From assembly GCA_002503885.1 (NCBI GenBank), contig DASQ01000152.1, positions 1 through 17,463 on the forward strand: a stretch of 17,463 nucleotides of DNA, in the 5' to 3' direction. The stretch is from Methanoculleus marisnigri. GTDB lineage: Archaea; Halobacteriota; Methanomicrobia; Methanomicrobiales; Methanoculleaceae. Below the pieces are notes generated by a model. It was not told where the DNA came from. It saw nothing but the letters and a program-made list of their open reading frames with translations, and searched no databases. Below, piece by piece: positions 1 to 8,458 of this stretch (position 1 is its first letter; every line of letters starts with the position of its first letter). The position numbers were made by a program, and so were the translations under genes.

Positions 1-43
1 CCCCCTTCACCCCCGCAAGTTAAAACGCCTTTGAAAATAACTG

Positions 44-77
44 CTAAAAAGGAATAGAATTTTGAGCGTCTCCGGAG
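44..77 (-). terminator. Possible terminator of the cupin gene
   Basis: Just past the cupin stop codon the minus strand reads through an 8-base self-complementary CTCCGGAG (70-77), then an AT-rich stretch with a run of five T (46-50). Archaeal termination often relies on T-rich tracts. The stem is only four base pairs, so the T-tract is the main evidence. Confidence 0.35.
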
Positions 78-83
78 GGAGAG

Positions 84-485
84 TTACTCGGTCGGCTTTC
101 CGTCGTAGTGCTCTTCCCGGGCCATGGCCTCCTCGCGGGTCTTCCGGACGACCTTGTCCTGGTGCTCCGGCGGGGAGTAGATGGTGTAGAGTTTAAGATT
201 GGCGGTCTTTGACGCGTTCAGCACGTTGTGCTTCGCGCTGCTCGGCACGACCACAGCGCTGCCGTCCTTGACGGCGTGCGTTACATCATCGATCACGACG
301 GCTCCTTCGCCTTCCTCGAACCGGAAGAACTGGTCGACGTCATCATGCACTTCCTCGCCGATCTCCTCGCCGGGCTTAAGGCACATCAGCACGAGCTGGC
401 TGAACTTCCCCGTATAGAGGACTCTGCGGAAGTCGGTGTTCTTTAAGGTTTCCTTTTCGATATCTGCGACAAATCCTTTCTTCAT
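84..485 (-). CDS. Small cupin-domain protein
   Basis: This is a single-domain cupin of 133 residues, a size typical of stand-alone cupin_2 proteins. The first cupin motif is recognisable around residues 38-60: glycine- and glutamate-rich GEEIGEEVHDDVDQFF, then FEEGEG. The second is around 75-95, GSAVVVPSSAKHNV. Histidine and acidic residues at the usual positions suggest a metal site, but the substrate cannot be told; the family includes sugar isomerases, dioxygenases and simple binding proteins. I chose the ATG at 485 over an in-frame GTG at 491. A full GGAGGT (complement at 493-498) lies 7 bases before the ATG but only 1 base before the GTG. No signal peptide or membrane segment is seen, so it should be cytoplasmic. 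It stands alone; the upstream neighbour is a degraded region. Confidence 0.85.
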   Translation of the reverse strand: MKKGFVADIEKETLKNTDFRRVLYTGKFSQLVLMCLKPGEEIGEEVHDDVDQFFRFEEGEGAVVIDDVTHAVKDGSAVVVPSSAKHNVLNASKTANLKLYTIYSPPEHQDKVVRKTREEAMAREEHYDGKPTE

Positions 486-666
486 ATCCACAACCTCCCT
501 ATAATCAGGGCCACTAGGTTAACAGTATTCCAGTGTATTGCCACCAGTATTTCTGAGTTTTGGTCGTTGTAAGGAAGCCGGGGGTGAATTGCACCTGGAG
601 ACGTTCCCGGAGGCCAATGCGGGCTCCTACCTACGCGACAAAGTGTCCATCATCAAAACCGGTCGC

Positions 667-818
667 AGTTGAGCGGGCTCGTGAAATTTTGAAAGATCTT
701 GCCGATGGCAATGATCCAGATGAAGACCTCGAGGAACCCGAGGACCGGGACGACCTGGGCCATCCCCCGGATACAGAGATGATCCGCATCGTCCCGATAG
801 TGACCTCACAGATTCACA
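667..818 (-). pseudogene. Fragment of a DUF2179/UPF0316 membrane protein, frameshifted
   Basis: Reading the minus strand, one frame gives ICEVTIGTMRIISVSGG and the next frame continues MAQVVPVLGFLEVFIWIIAI, then GKIFQNFTSPLN. Joined, these match what I know of the N-terminal part of UPF0316/DUF2179 membrane proteins: a DVTIGTLRII-like segment, a hydrophobic FLEVFIW helix, then a NL.(N/S)P segment. The frames join at a G-run (C-run 764-768 on the plus strand), where restoring one base would give SRGMAQVV. The beginning of the gene is missing because it abuts the truncated hydrolase near 820. The rest is missing after LN near 668. It is a remnant of about 50 codons and cannot be functional. Confidence 0.7.
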
Positions 819-819
819 T

Positions 820-1960
820 AAGGAAGGTGAAAAATCCATCCATTTCGCCCAGAACTGCGCCGGCGAGCCGGCATCAAAGACGAACATCCCGTTCTCGTTC
901 AGCCAGCGGGTGCCGGTATCGTGTGCCATGGCATCGCGGAGGGCATCGTTGAACTCAACCGGATCTGTCTGCAGCCACTCCTGCAGTTCAATTTCTGTCA
1001 GGTTCGCTCCCCCGCCTTCCTGCAGGTTCGCGAGGAGAGTTAGTCCGACATCGTAGGCGCCTGCGTCCGCGACCAGAGCCGTGATCCGGAGCTCGTATGC
1101 GGCACCGCGGGGGGCGAGGTAGCCGCCGAGCGAGATCCCCCAGAGTGCAATCCGGTCTTCGTCGACGTCGGGCCGGCTCACCGCATAGTCCACGACCGGT
1201 CCGATCACCTTCTCCCAGTCGTGGCGGAACGGGATATGCCGGACCCGTATCACTTCGCCCTGGCCCGGCCCTTCGAATGTCAGGACGTTGTATCCGCGTC
1301 TGATCCCCTCCATTGCATACGGATGGAGTTCCTCCTGGCAGCCGTCAAAGCCGGTCTGGACGATGAGCAGCGGCCGGGGTTTGCCGGAGTCGTCGACCAT
1401 ATAGAAGTAACCCGGCAGCGTGGTATTCTCGTACGGGATGGCGACGATCTCGTACGGGACGACGTCGAGTGAGAGCGCATCGCGGAATGAATCCCGGCTC
1501 TTTCCCCATGTCTCCACGATACGGGGATCGGCGGGATTACCATGCAGGAAGAACTCGGCCGTGCGGTAATACGTTGCGGCCCGGTAGTATGCTTCCATTG
1601 CGGTAACGCTGTGCCCGGCTGCGAGGCTCTCGTCGCCCGCTGCCCTGAAGTTGTCCGCGGTCTTGTTCCATTCGCTGTACCAGCTCTCAAAGTCCCCTTC
1701 CCAGATCCAGGACGCAGTGGGAAGGCACTCGCCGATATCGGCCTCTCCCGCATACGAGGCGCCAAGTGTCCGCTGGAGCTCGAAAGCAAATTCGCGATCC
1801 GTAAACACGAGCGCCGGGCAGTCAGGGGCAGGTGCGGCAACCGCAGTAGGGAGAGGCGATTCCGGCGATTGCTGACCGGTCGCGGTACAGCCTGCGGAAA
1901 TAGCAGAAAAATTGTGATGGAAAGAGTGATCATGATTATTAAGGCTCTGTTGGGTTTCAC
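820..1960 (-). pseudogene. Alpha/beta hydrolase lipoprotein, frameshifted and truncated
   Basis: The main open frame carries an alpha/beta-hydrolase of the FrsA/DUF1100 (2,6-dihydropseudooxynicotine hydrolase-like) type. A helical cap-like region includes AYYRAATYYRTAEFFLHG. A strand region PLLIVQTGFDG follows, and then the nucleophile elbow ALWGISLGGYLAP with serine near 1131-1133. Two lesions are visible. First, the signal peptide MKPNRALIIMITLSITIF, starting at a GTG at 1960, is in another frame. Adding one base to the run 1907-1911 (five A on the plus strand) joins it to SAISAGC, a good lipobox. Second, the protein stops matching the family after QFWAKWMDF near 830, and the frame runs on into antisense-like sequence over the DUF2179 fragment. 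The catalytic aspartate and histidine expected near the C-terminus are therefore absent. An open frame of 470 codons (627-2039) remains and could be mis-annotated as intact. Confidence 0.75.
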
Positions 1961-2092
1961 GGTGGATCATAGAGGATGACATAACAGGAGCGATAACGGT
2001 TACGAAGTTAGTGTGGACCTTCAATCGCGACCGGGACAATACCGACGGTGAAAGTCAGACACACGACAAGCCGGTGGCAAAGCGGATTTGAG

Positions 2093-2100
2093 AAAAATTA
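2093..2100 (+). promoter_or_regulatory. TATA-like box for the STAS gene
   Basis: An AAAAATTA stretch in otherwise GC-rich DNA is centred about 40 bases before the chosen ATG at 2136. That would place the transcript start near 2122 and leave a short leader with AGGA at 2127-2130. This is based on spacing and composition only. Confidence 0.4.
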
Positions 2101-2135
2101 ACCGTCAGCAGCCCGATATCTGTACCAGGATACAT

Positions 2136-3428
2136 ATGGAATTGCAGACCGAGAGAAGAGACGGGATTCTGACGCTCGTCATTAAGGGAAGGCTTGACGG
2201 CTACGGTGCGGGAGAACTCTCCGATGCCGTGCAGGCGTCTCTGCAGGACGACGACCGGTCGGTCGTCTTCGACCTTGCAGGGCTGAGTTACCTGAGCAGC
2301 GCAGGCATCCGGATTCTCATCGCCGTTAAAAAACAATTAAAAGAACGCAACGGCATCCTGGCCCTTGCCGGGATCCAGGAGTACCCGAAGAACGTTCTCG
2401 ACATGGCCGGGGTGACACCGATATTCTCCCTCTATCCAGGGGTCGAGGAAGCCGTCTCCGCCTGCAGGAGACCGCAGGACAGCCTTTCGGTCATCAACGA
2501 GCTTGCCCGGACTCCGGTCGTCAGGAACGGCGTTGCCTATACCCTCGAGCCGGTCTCTGCAAAGAGGTCGTCGCTCCGGATCACCGGCAGCCTGGATCAG
2601 GTGTTACATGCCCGCCTGACGGAGCAAGATATCCGTTCAATACCGTTCTCGGCCCTCCAGTACTCGCTCGGGCTCGGTGCGCTCGGAGGGAGCGTGGCGG
2701 ACGCGCTCCCGCTCCTTGGAGAGATGATCACGCTGCACGGCTCGATGGTCTGGCTGCCCACCGATGGGAACGCCACACCGGACTTCTTCACGCCGGTGAA
2801 AGATACCGGGGAGCTCTACGTCTACTCCGGGTATAACGTCGCGCTTGACGGGCCGTTTCACGAGATCATCACCGTCGACGCCGGGGACGGCGGCGGCATC
2901 GCGCTCTCCGAACTGTACCGCTCGGTCTTTGACTTTGCCCGGGAGCGGAGGCGCGACTTCTCCGGCATCGTCGCTCTGGCGATGTGGGCCGTCGTCGACG
3001 GGGTCTGCAGTTCCGGGGTGAAAATGTCACCAATCGCCGCATCCTCCCCGAAGAACGGTCTTCCTATCAACGCGGAAGAGAATCTGCAGGAATGGTTCGC
3101 TCTCGACGACGAGCCGAAGTACCGCGGCGATACGATGGTCAGCTTCGGTGTTGGCATTGATCTCGCCGCCGATCTCTCCGCCTATGGCGAGCGTCTCTCA
3201 GCCCTCGTCGAGCCGGGACCGGCTGGAGCAGAGCGGGTGCAGCTCCACGACCACGGCGTCATCTTCCGGGGGGTGCCGTGGGATGCAACGCTCGACCTCG
3301 GCCGGCAGATCGAAAGGATCGTGAGCGAAGGCGAGTTCGTCGATATGCGTCACCTCAAGGACAGCACCCGGATCCGGCGGGCGAAACTCGGCGTGGCGTA
3401 TATCTCGGGAATCGACGTGGATGCATAA
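2136..3428 (+). CDS. STAS-domain protein with large uncharacterised C-terminal region
   Basis: The product has about 430 residues. Residues 1-100 form a STAS domain like that of anti-anti-sigma factors: GILTLVIKGRLDGYGAGEL, then SVVFDLAGLSYLSSAGIRIL. The serine pair in LSSAGIR is at the usual phosphorylated position of SpoIIAA-like proteins. The remaining ~300 residues contain no motif I can assign. They look globular, mixed alpha/beta and soluble, with sequences such as DAGDGGGIALSELYR and GIVALAMWAVVDG. I chose the ATG at 2136 rather than a TTG at 2088: AGGA lies 5 bases upstream of the ATG, and the STAS fold starts right after it. A role in partner switching or phospho-signalling is inferred from the STAS domain; no kinase or phosphatase gene is adjacent. 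It converges on the HEAT gene with a 30-base gap. Confidence 0.85.
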   Translation: MELQTERRDGILTLVIKGRLDGYGAGELSDAVQASLQDDDRSVVFDLAGLSYLSSAGIRILIAVKKQLKERNGILALAGIQEYPKNVLDMAGVTPIFSLYPGVEEAVSACRRPQDSLSVINELARTPVVRNGVAYTLEPVSAKRSSLRITGSLDQVLHARLTEQDIRSIPFSALQYSLGLGALGGSVADALPLLGEMITLHGSMVWLPTDGNATPDFFTPVKDTGELYVYSGYNVALDGPFHEIITVDAGDGGGIALSELYRSVFDFARERRRDFSGIVALAMWAVVDGVCSSGVKMSPIAASSPKNGLPINAEENLQEWFALDDEPKYRGDTMVSFGVGIDLAADLSAYGERLSALVEPGPAGAERVQLHDHGVIFRGVPWDATLDLGRQIERIVSEGEFVDMRHLKDSTRIRRAKLGVAYISGIDVDA

Positions 3429-3458
3429 GCCGGGTTAACGTGAACCGGTGGAGACGGC

Positions 3459-6400
3459 CTATGCGTCCTTCCCCGGTCCTTCCCCGTCGACCCGCTCCCG
3501 GATCCTCGCCACCGCGTCCTCGGCGGCCCTCCGGGCATACCAGTCCTCGTCGTCGAAGATGCCCCTCAAGGGCTCGATCGCCCGCGCATCCCCGATCACG
3601 GCCAGCACATCCGCCGCACGTTTCCGGACGTCACCGTCCGGGTCACCGAGTGCGGATACGACCGGATCCATCGCCGGGACCCCAACGACAACGAGCGCCG
3701 CCGCCGCCTCCCGCCGGATGCTGTAGTAGTCGTCGTGGAGGAGGGCCATCAGCGCCGGGACCGCGCGCGGATCGCGCACCTCGCCGAGGACCTTCGTCGC
3801 CCGCCGCCGGATGCTGTCGTCGTGGTCGTTCAAGACCGCGACCAGCGGCTCGACCGCAAGCGGGCCCATCCGGGTGAGATCGCCCCATCGCTCCTTCGCG
3901 ATCAGGTAGAGAGCCGTCTCTTCCCCCGGTCCCGGCGACCAGCCCAGACGGTCGAGGGCGTCCGCAACCCCGGCACGGACGCGGAAATGCCCGTCGGTGA
4001 GCGCATCGGGGAGCAAGCGGCACGCCTGCTCGCCGATCAGCACAAGGGCCGTCACCGCACCCTTCCGTGCCGTATCGTTCCCTTCCCGCAGAACGCGCAG
4101 GAGCGGCCTGACCGCCGCGTCGCCCATCATGCCAAGCGCCCGCACCACCACACGCCCCAGGCGCCAGTCCTCCTGCAGGAGCGCACTGGTAAGCGGCTCG
4201 ATAGCGCCCGGGTTCCCGATCTTGCCGAGCGTTGCGGCCGCTCCCATCTGGACCGCCGGGGGGGCGGCGCGGAGAGCCCGGACCAGCGGTTCGACGGCGG
4301 GATCCCCGATACAGGAGAGCGCCCGTGCCGCTCCCAGTCGGATATGCCAGTCGCGGTCCTGGAGAGCATCGATGAGCGGTACTACCGCCGGCTCCCCGAT
4401 CATCTTGAGCGCCTCGACCGCCTTTCTCTGCCCGCCGTTCTGCTCGAAGCGGAGTTCGCCAATCAGCCTCGTGACTGCAGGCGCCCCGATCATGCCGAGC
4501 GCCCGTGCCGCACCCATCTGAATCGCACTGTCGGGGTCGTTGAGCGTCAGGATCAGCGGTTCCACAGCACCGGCCCCGAGCTCGGCAACCGAGACCCACT
4601 GCTCCTTTGCAATCAGGTAGCGGACAGTCTCGCCCTCGGTTTCCGGCGCCCATCCGACTCTCCCGAGGACCTCCGCCGCACCCAGCCGTACCCGGTAACG
4701 CTCGTCTAAAAGCGCCTCCGTAAGATCAGCGACGGCCGGTCTGCCGGTCCGGGTGAGCGTATCGATCGCCTCCAGGCGGATGCGATCGTCCGGGTGTCCC
4801 AGTGCCCCGATGAGCGGGGTGACGGCCAGATCCCCAAGGCTGACCAGCACGTCCCCGGCTCGCTGCCGAATCCCGGGGTCGTCGTTCCCGAGCGCCTCGA
4901 CCAGTGCATCGAGGGAAGGCTCCCCCATCGTCGCCAGAACCTCCGCCGCAGCCTGCCCGGCATCAGGAAGCCCGAGGGCCGAAATGAGCGCACCGGCGGC
5001 AGGCCTCCCGATCCGGACCAGAACCGCAGCGGCTGCCGGGCGGAGCGTCTCTTCGCTCAGCGCACGGATCAGGGGTTCCACAGCCGCCTCCCCGATCCGC
5101 ACCAGGGTATCGCCCGCGGGTTCCGAGTGGGCCTCTTCACCAAGCAGGCGGATCAAGGCGGGAACCGCAGGGGCCCCGAGGCAGGCAAGCGACTCCGCCA
5201 CCCCCGCCTGCACCTCCGGATCACCAAACCACGCCGCCAGAAGATCGGCGGCGGGGGCTCCGAGGTCTACAACCTCCAGCCACCGCTGCAACGCGATCAG
5301 GTAGACGGCCTGCTCCTCTGCCCCCGTGGGAACCCAGCCAAGCCTCTCCAGGACCGTGGCGGCCCCCATGCGGGTCAGGGAGTTCTCATCGCCGAGTGCT
5401 TCGGCCAGTGGCCGGAGTGCTGGGTCGCCGATTCTGGTGAGCGCAGCCGCCGCTCCTGCCTGCCCGTCGCCATCCTCACCGAGGAGGGGGATGAGGGCGC
5501 CTATTGCAGGCTCACCGATGCCGACCAGGGCTTCGACGGCCTTCCGGTGAAGGCGGTCCCCGGTGCTCCTGACGAGTTCGACGATGACCGGGACCGCCTC
5601 GGGCGCCCCGAGCCTGCCCAGGACCTCGACGGCGTTCTCCCGGGCCTCCCCGGTCTCTCCTTCAAGCAGTTCGAGGACAGGGGCTACGGCCGGTCTCCCG
5701 ATGGCAACGAGCGCATCCGCCGCCACCGGGGCAACGGCATCGTCGGCGAGGGCATCCACGAGCGGCCCTACAGCCGTCGGATCGCCGATCTCACCGAGCG
5801 TCGCCGCAGCCTCGCCGCGTATGCGGTCGTCGTCGCCGTTGAGTGCCCGGACCAGGGGAGCGACCGCCGGTTTACCCATCAGGGCAAGTTCCACCCACTC
5901 CTCCCGGGCAATCAGGTACCATGCCCGCTCGACGTCACTCCAGGGTTCCCAGCCCATCCCGCACAGGATATCGGCAACGTGGCCACGGGTCCGGGACCGG
6001 CCGGATGTCAGCGCCTGGATCAGGGACGGGACAGCAGCTTCCCCGAGCGCACCGAGAATTTCCCGGAGCGCTTCCTGTGCCTCCTCGTCCGTGTCGTCCA
6101 GGGCCCGGACGCACGCCTCCACGGCCGGCTCCCCGATCTTAACCAGGGCCATCGCCGCGGTGCTCCGAAGAGAGAGGTCGGAAAGCATCCCGATGAGCGG
6201 ATCCACCGCAGCGAGACCGATCTCCGTGAGTGCCATGGCCACGAGCGGCCGGACCTCATCACCTGCCCGGTGCAGGAGATCGATCAGGGGGCCGACTGCG
6301 GCCTCGCCGACTTCCCCAAGGGTCCGGGCGGCATTCCACCATGACTCCTTATCCGGAGACTCCAGGATGCGGATGAGGGGAGCGACTGCGGCCTGGCCGT

Positions 6401-7631
6401 AATCCGCGACATCAAGCCACGCCTCGCCGGCAACGAGATAACGGATCGCTCCGGCGTCATCGGGAGGTTTCCACCCGAGTTCCCGGAGAACAGAAGCAGC
6501 AGATCTTCGGATGCTCCCTTCGGGTGCGTCAAGGGCCCCGACGAGGGAAGGGACCGCCGCATCGCCGATCTCCCGGAGCGCGTAGAGAGCGCCGAACTGC
6601 ACCTCGCTGTCATCGCCGGCAAGTGCCGTGATGAGGGGCAGCACGGCGGGACCCCCGGTACGCACGAGCGTGGCAGCCGCCCCGGCCTGCGTCGCACTGT
6701 CCCCGAGCGCAGCGATCAGCGGCGGGATTGAACCTTCACCGATCAAGACGAGGGTTTCGGCAACGCACCACCGTCTCCTGTCACCTGTAAGAGCGAGAGC
6801 CCGGATCAGGGGAGTTACGGCATCGGCTCCATGCTCTGCGATGGCATCCATGGCACGTCCGCGGACTCCGGCATCATCACTGCCGAGGTCGTCGATGAGC
6901 GACTCCACCGGGCGTTCCTGGTCCACGGCAACCTCACAGGCAGCGGCCGCAGCCGCCGGCTCGTCCTCCTGCAGGAAGGCATCGAATTCGAGAAGACCGG
7001 ACGTGGCGTCGACATCCCCCTCATCGAACCCGAGCATTCGCATGAGTTCGTCATCGGTGAGGGGACCGGACAGCGGGGCAGACCCGTCATCCGGGCTCTC
7101 CGGGAGCATCCGATCTCCCTCAGGTTCACCGGCGGGGAGGGCTGCACTCGCCTGGTCGGGGGAGTCGAGATCGTCGAACCAACGGAGGGTATCCGGGATC
7201 TTCTCAAGTCTCTCAAGGACGCTCGTCACATCACCGGCCGGGGATGGTTCAATGGGCGCATCGGGCGAGGAGAGTCCCGGCCCGTCCTCAGTGCCGCTCT
7301 CTTCAGTACCCCTCCTCGCCCAGTGCCTGAGGAACGAGAATCTGTTCGGCCCAAAAAGTCCGGGAAGGCCCACGATGGGGCATACGGCTTCGATCGTGGG
7401 AATCGATGGCAGATCCGGCACCCCCGCACCGAGCAGAACGAGGAGAAGGCACCCGCCCCCGAAGATCGCCCACACCAGGGTCCATGACGCCGGAGAAGGC
7501 GCACGACAACCATCAGGCCCGGGCGCGCACCCACCCGCAGATGCCGGCAACTCTGTCGCCACATCGTGCATTCCGGCTGCAGGATCAGCGAAAGAGCTGC
7601 CTGGGAATGCTGGTGGGTCTTCGGCGCACAT
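3459..7631 (-). CDS. Membrane-anchored giant HEAT-repeat protein (1390 residues)
   Basis: After a 47-residue N-terminal tail there is one membrane segment at about 50-71 (WTLVWAIFGGGCLLLVLLGA). It is followed by arginines, so the large C-terminal part is probably cytoplasmic. Residues 100-240 are an acidic, proline-rich linker. From about 240 to 1380 the protein is an almost continuous array of roughly 30-35 PBS-lyase-type HEAT units of about 31 residues, with the recurring pattern G.PAV.PLI.AL and an arginine-containing second helix. Five times the array is interrupted by a distinct insert, LGW.P followed by YLIA..W and then a G.AAV.PLI unit, with YL(I/V) at residues 398, 572, 777, 1005 and 1242. 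No catalytic motif is seen; an extended scaffold for protein binding is the usual role. The ATG follows an A/T-rich box by about 25 bases and may be leaderless. Confidence 0.88.
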   Translation of the reverse strand: MCAEDPPAFPGSSFADPAAGMHDVATELPASAGGCAPGPDGCRAPSPASWTLVWAIFGGGCLLLVLLGAGVPDLPSIPTIEAVCPIVGLPGLFGPNRFSFLRHWARRGTEESGTEDGPGLSSPDAPIEPSPAGDVTSVLERLEKIPDTLRWFDDLDSPDQASAALPAGEPEGDRMLPESPDDGSAPLSGPLTDDELMRMLGFDEGDVDATSGLLEFDAFLQEDEPAAAAAACEVAVDQERPVESLIDDLGSDDAGVRGRAMDAIAEHGADAVTPLIRALALTGDRRRWCVAETLVLIGEGSIPPLIAALGDSATQAGAAATLVRTGGPAVLPLITALAGDDSEVQFGALYALREIGDAAVPSLVGALDAPEGSIRRSAASVLRELGWKPPDDAGAIRYLVAGEAWLDVADYGQAAVAPLIRILESPDKESWWNAARTLGEVGEAAVGPLIDLLHRAGDEVRPLVAMALTEIGLAAVDPLIGMLSDLSLRSTAAMALVKIGEPAVEACVRALDDTDEEAQEALREILGALGEAAVPSLIQALTSGRSRTRGHVADILCGMGWEPWSDVERAWYLIAREEWVELALMGKPAVAPLVRALNGDDDRIRGEAAATLGEIGDPTAVGPLVDALADDAVAPVAADALVAIGRPAVAPVLELLEGETGEARENAVEVLGRLGAPEAVPVIVELVRSTGDRLHRKAVEALVGIGEPAIGALIPLLGEDGDGQAGAAAALTRIGDPALRPLAEALGDENSLTRMGAATVLERLGWVPTGAEEQAVYLIALQRWLEVVDLGAPAADLLAAWFGDPEVQAGVAESLACLGAPAVPALIRLLGEEAHSEPAGDTLVRIGEAAVEPLIRALSEETLRPAAAAVLVRIGRPAAGALISALGLPDAGQAAAEVLATMGEPSLDALVEALGNDDPGIRQRAGDVLVSLGDLAVTPLIGALGHPDDRIRLEAIDTLTRTGRPAVADLTEALLDERYRVRLGAAEVLGRVGWAPETEGETVRYLIAKEQWVSVAELGAGAVEPLILTLNDPDSAIQMGAARALGMIGAPAVTRLIGELRFEQNGGQRKAVEALKMIGEPAVVPLIDALQDRDWHIRLGAARALSCIGDPAVEPLVRALRAAPPAVQMGAAATLGKIGNPGAIEPLTSALLQEDWRLGRVVVRALGMMGDAAVRPLLRVLREGNDTARKGAVTALVLIGEQACRLLPDALTDGHFRVRAGVADALDRLGWSPGPGEETALYLIAKERWGDLTRMGPLAVEPLVAVLNDHDDSIRRRATKVLGEVRDPRAVPALMALLHDDYYSIRREAAAALVVVGVPAMDPVVSALGDPDGDVRKRAADVLAVIGDARAIEPLRGIFDDEDWYARRAAEDAVARIRERVDGEGPGKDA

Positions 7632-7650
7632 TATGAGAACTCTACGTCTA

Positions 7651-7662
7651 AAAATTAAATAT
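7651..7662 (-). promoter_or_regulatory. TATA box for the HEAT-repeat gene
   Basis: On the minus strand the sequence TATTTAATTTTT is centred about 25 bases before the ATG at 7631. This is the spacing expected between an archaeal TATA box and the transcript start. No Shine-Dalgarno-like sequence is seen, so translation may be leaderless. Confidence 0.55.
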
Positions 7663-7682
7663 GTTTGTTTCCTGTGCCTGAT

Positions 7683-7692
7683 CGATAAAAGA
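7683..7692 (-). terminator. T-rich terminator after the YhhQ-type gene
   Basis: Immediately after the stop codon at 7697 the minus strand reads TTCTTTTATC, preceded by an A-run. A T-rich tract without a strong stem is compatible with archaeal intrinsic termination. It also separates this gene from the promoter of the HEAT gene downstream. Confidence 0.4.
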
Positions 7693-7696
7693 ATTT

Positions 7697-8344
7697 TTAA
7701 ATAACACCTGTTTCAGGAGGGCGGCGTCCGTCCCCGCCCGCCCCCGGACCGGCGGCACCCAGGTAGCGCTTGTACCAGACGAACCAGGGTGTATCGATGA
7801 CACCGATGATACTCTTGCTGACGACCTGCCCGAGGATCAGGGGGAGCAGGGGAATCCCGGCGCTGAAGAAAGCGATGCTCACGAAGATGACGCTGTCGAG
7901 CGTCAGGTCGGCGACATCGGAGACCGCGCTCCGGAGGACGATCCGGTCGGGGTAGGCACGCTTCAGCCGGTCGAAGACGTAACAGTCGAGGTTCTGGCAG
8001 ACCAGGAACGCAACCCACGATGCGAGGATGATCCACAGCCCCTGGGTGAAGATGCTCTGCCACGCCGTCTCGAACGCAAAGATCGGCGCCGGGGTCAGGG
8101 TGTTCGTCATGGCGATGAGGACGGCGAGAAGGATCTGCGAGAGGAGGGCAATAAACGTGGCGATACCGATATCGAACTCAATAAGCCGGGCCGCGATGAT
8201 CTGGGAGGCACCAAGGTAGATGATATACAGGCCGGTCAGGGTGGCAAACCCGTACCCGGGAAACCGCCTGACGACTACGGCACCTGCATAGGTCGCGATG
8301 GTGAGACTGATCACCCAGTATATCCAGACGGACGGTATCGGCAC
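7697..8344 (-). CDS. yhhQ: Queuosine/7-deazaguanine precursor transporter (YhhQ/VUT family)
   Basis: This is a 215-residue integral membrane protein with about six hydrophobic segments. Family-typical features include GLYIIYLGASQIIAARLIEF near the start, ALLSQILLAVLIAMTNTLTP in the middle, a conserved FETAWQSIF region, and the C-terminal SDVADLTLDSVIFVSIAFF and DTPWFVWYKR. COG1738/DUF165 transporters import preQ0, preQ1 or queuine in bacteria. In archaea the expected use is archaeosine precursor salvage, which is inference here since no tgt or other archaeosine gene is in the window. The start is a GTG at 8344; there is no ATG nearby and no strong ribosome-binding site. The last ~20 residues are glycine/arginine-rich and probably a disordered tail. 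The length is normal for the family. A possible hairpin leader lies upstream. Confidence 0.85.
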   Translation of the reverse strand: MPIPSVWIYWVISLTIATYAGAVVVRRFPGYGFATLTGLYIIYLGASQIIAARLIEFDIGIATFIALLSQILLAVLIAMTNTLTPAPIFAFETAWQSIFTQGLWIILASWVAFLVCQNLDCYVFDRLKRAYPDRIVLRSAVSDVADLTLDSVIFVSIAFFSAGIPLLPLILGQVVSKSIIGVIDTPWFVWYKRYLGAAGPGAGGDGRRPPETGVI

Positions 8345-8368
8345 GGGCAGAACTTCTTCGAAGAGCAG

Positions 8369-8409
8369 AGGTTGTCGGAGGAGTGTTTATCCTCCTGCCG
8401 TATTAACCT
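8369..8409 (-). promoter_or_regulatory. Hairpin leader upstream of the transporter gene
   Basis: A perfect 6-bp stem, GGAGGA/TCCTCC (8377-8382 with 8390-8395), has a 7-base loop. It is enclosed by a second 5-bp pairing, AGGTT/AACCT (8369-8373 with 8405-8409). The structure sits 25-65 bases ahead of the GTG at 8344. It could be a structured leader of the transporter mRNA or the 3' end of the DUF6573/HTH transcript. No T-run follows on the minus strand, which argues weakly against a terminator. Confidence 0.4.
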
Positions 8410-8458
8410 CCGTCGTCTGCCGGCCGATACGGCCCCGCAGCCAACCTGGAACAACCGG

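Noticed and set aside
4794..6344. Long plus-strand open frame of 516 codons opposite the HEAT gene
   Set aside because: It is the antisense shadow of a repetitive high-GC gene; the product is Arg/Asp/Gly/Pro-rich with no family features, whereas the minus strand gives a clean HEAT protein.
3459..7631. The regularly spaced repeats in this region as a CRISPR array or DNA satellite
   Set aside because: The periodicity is at the protein level (HEAT units); the DNA copies are too divergent and have no spacer structure.
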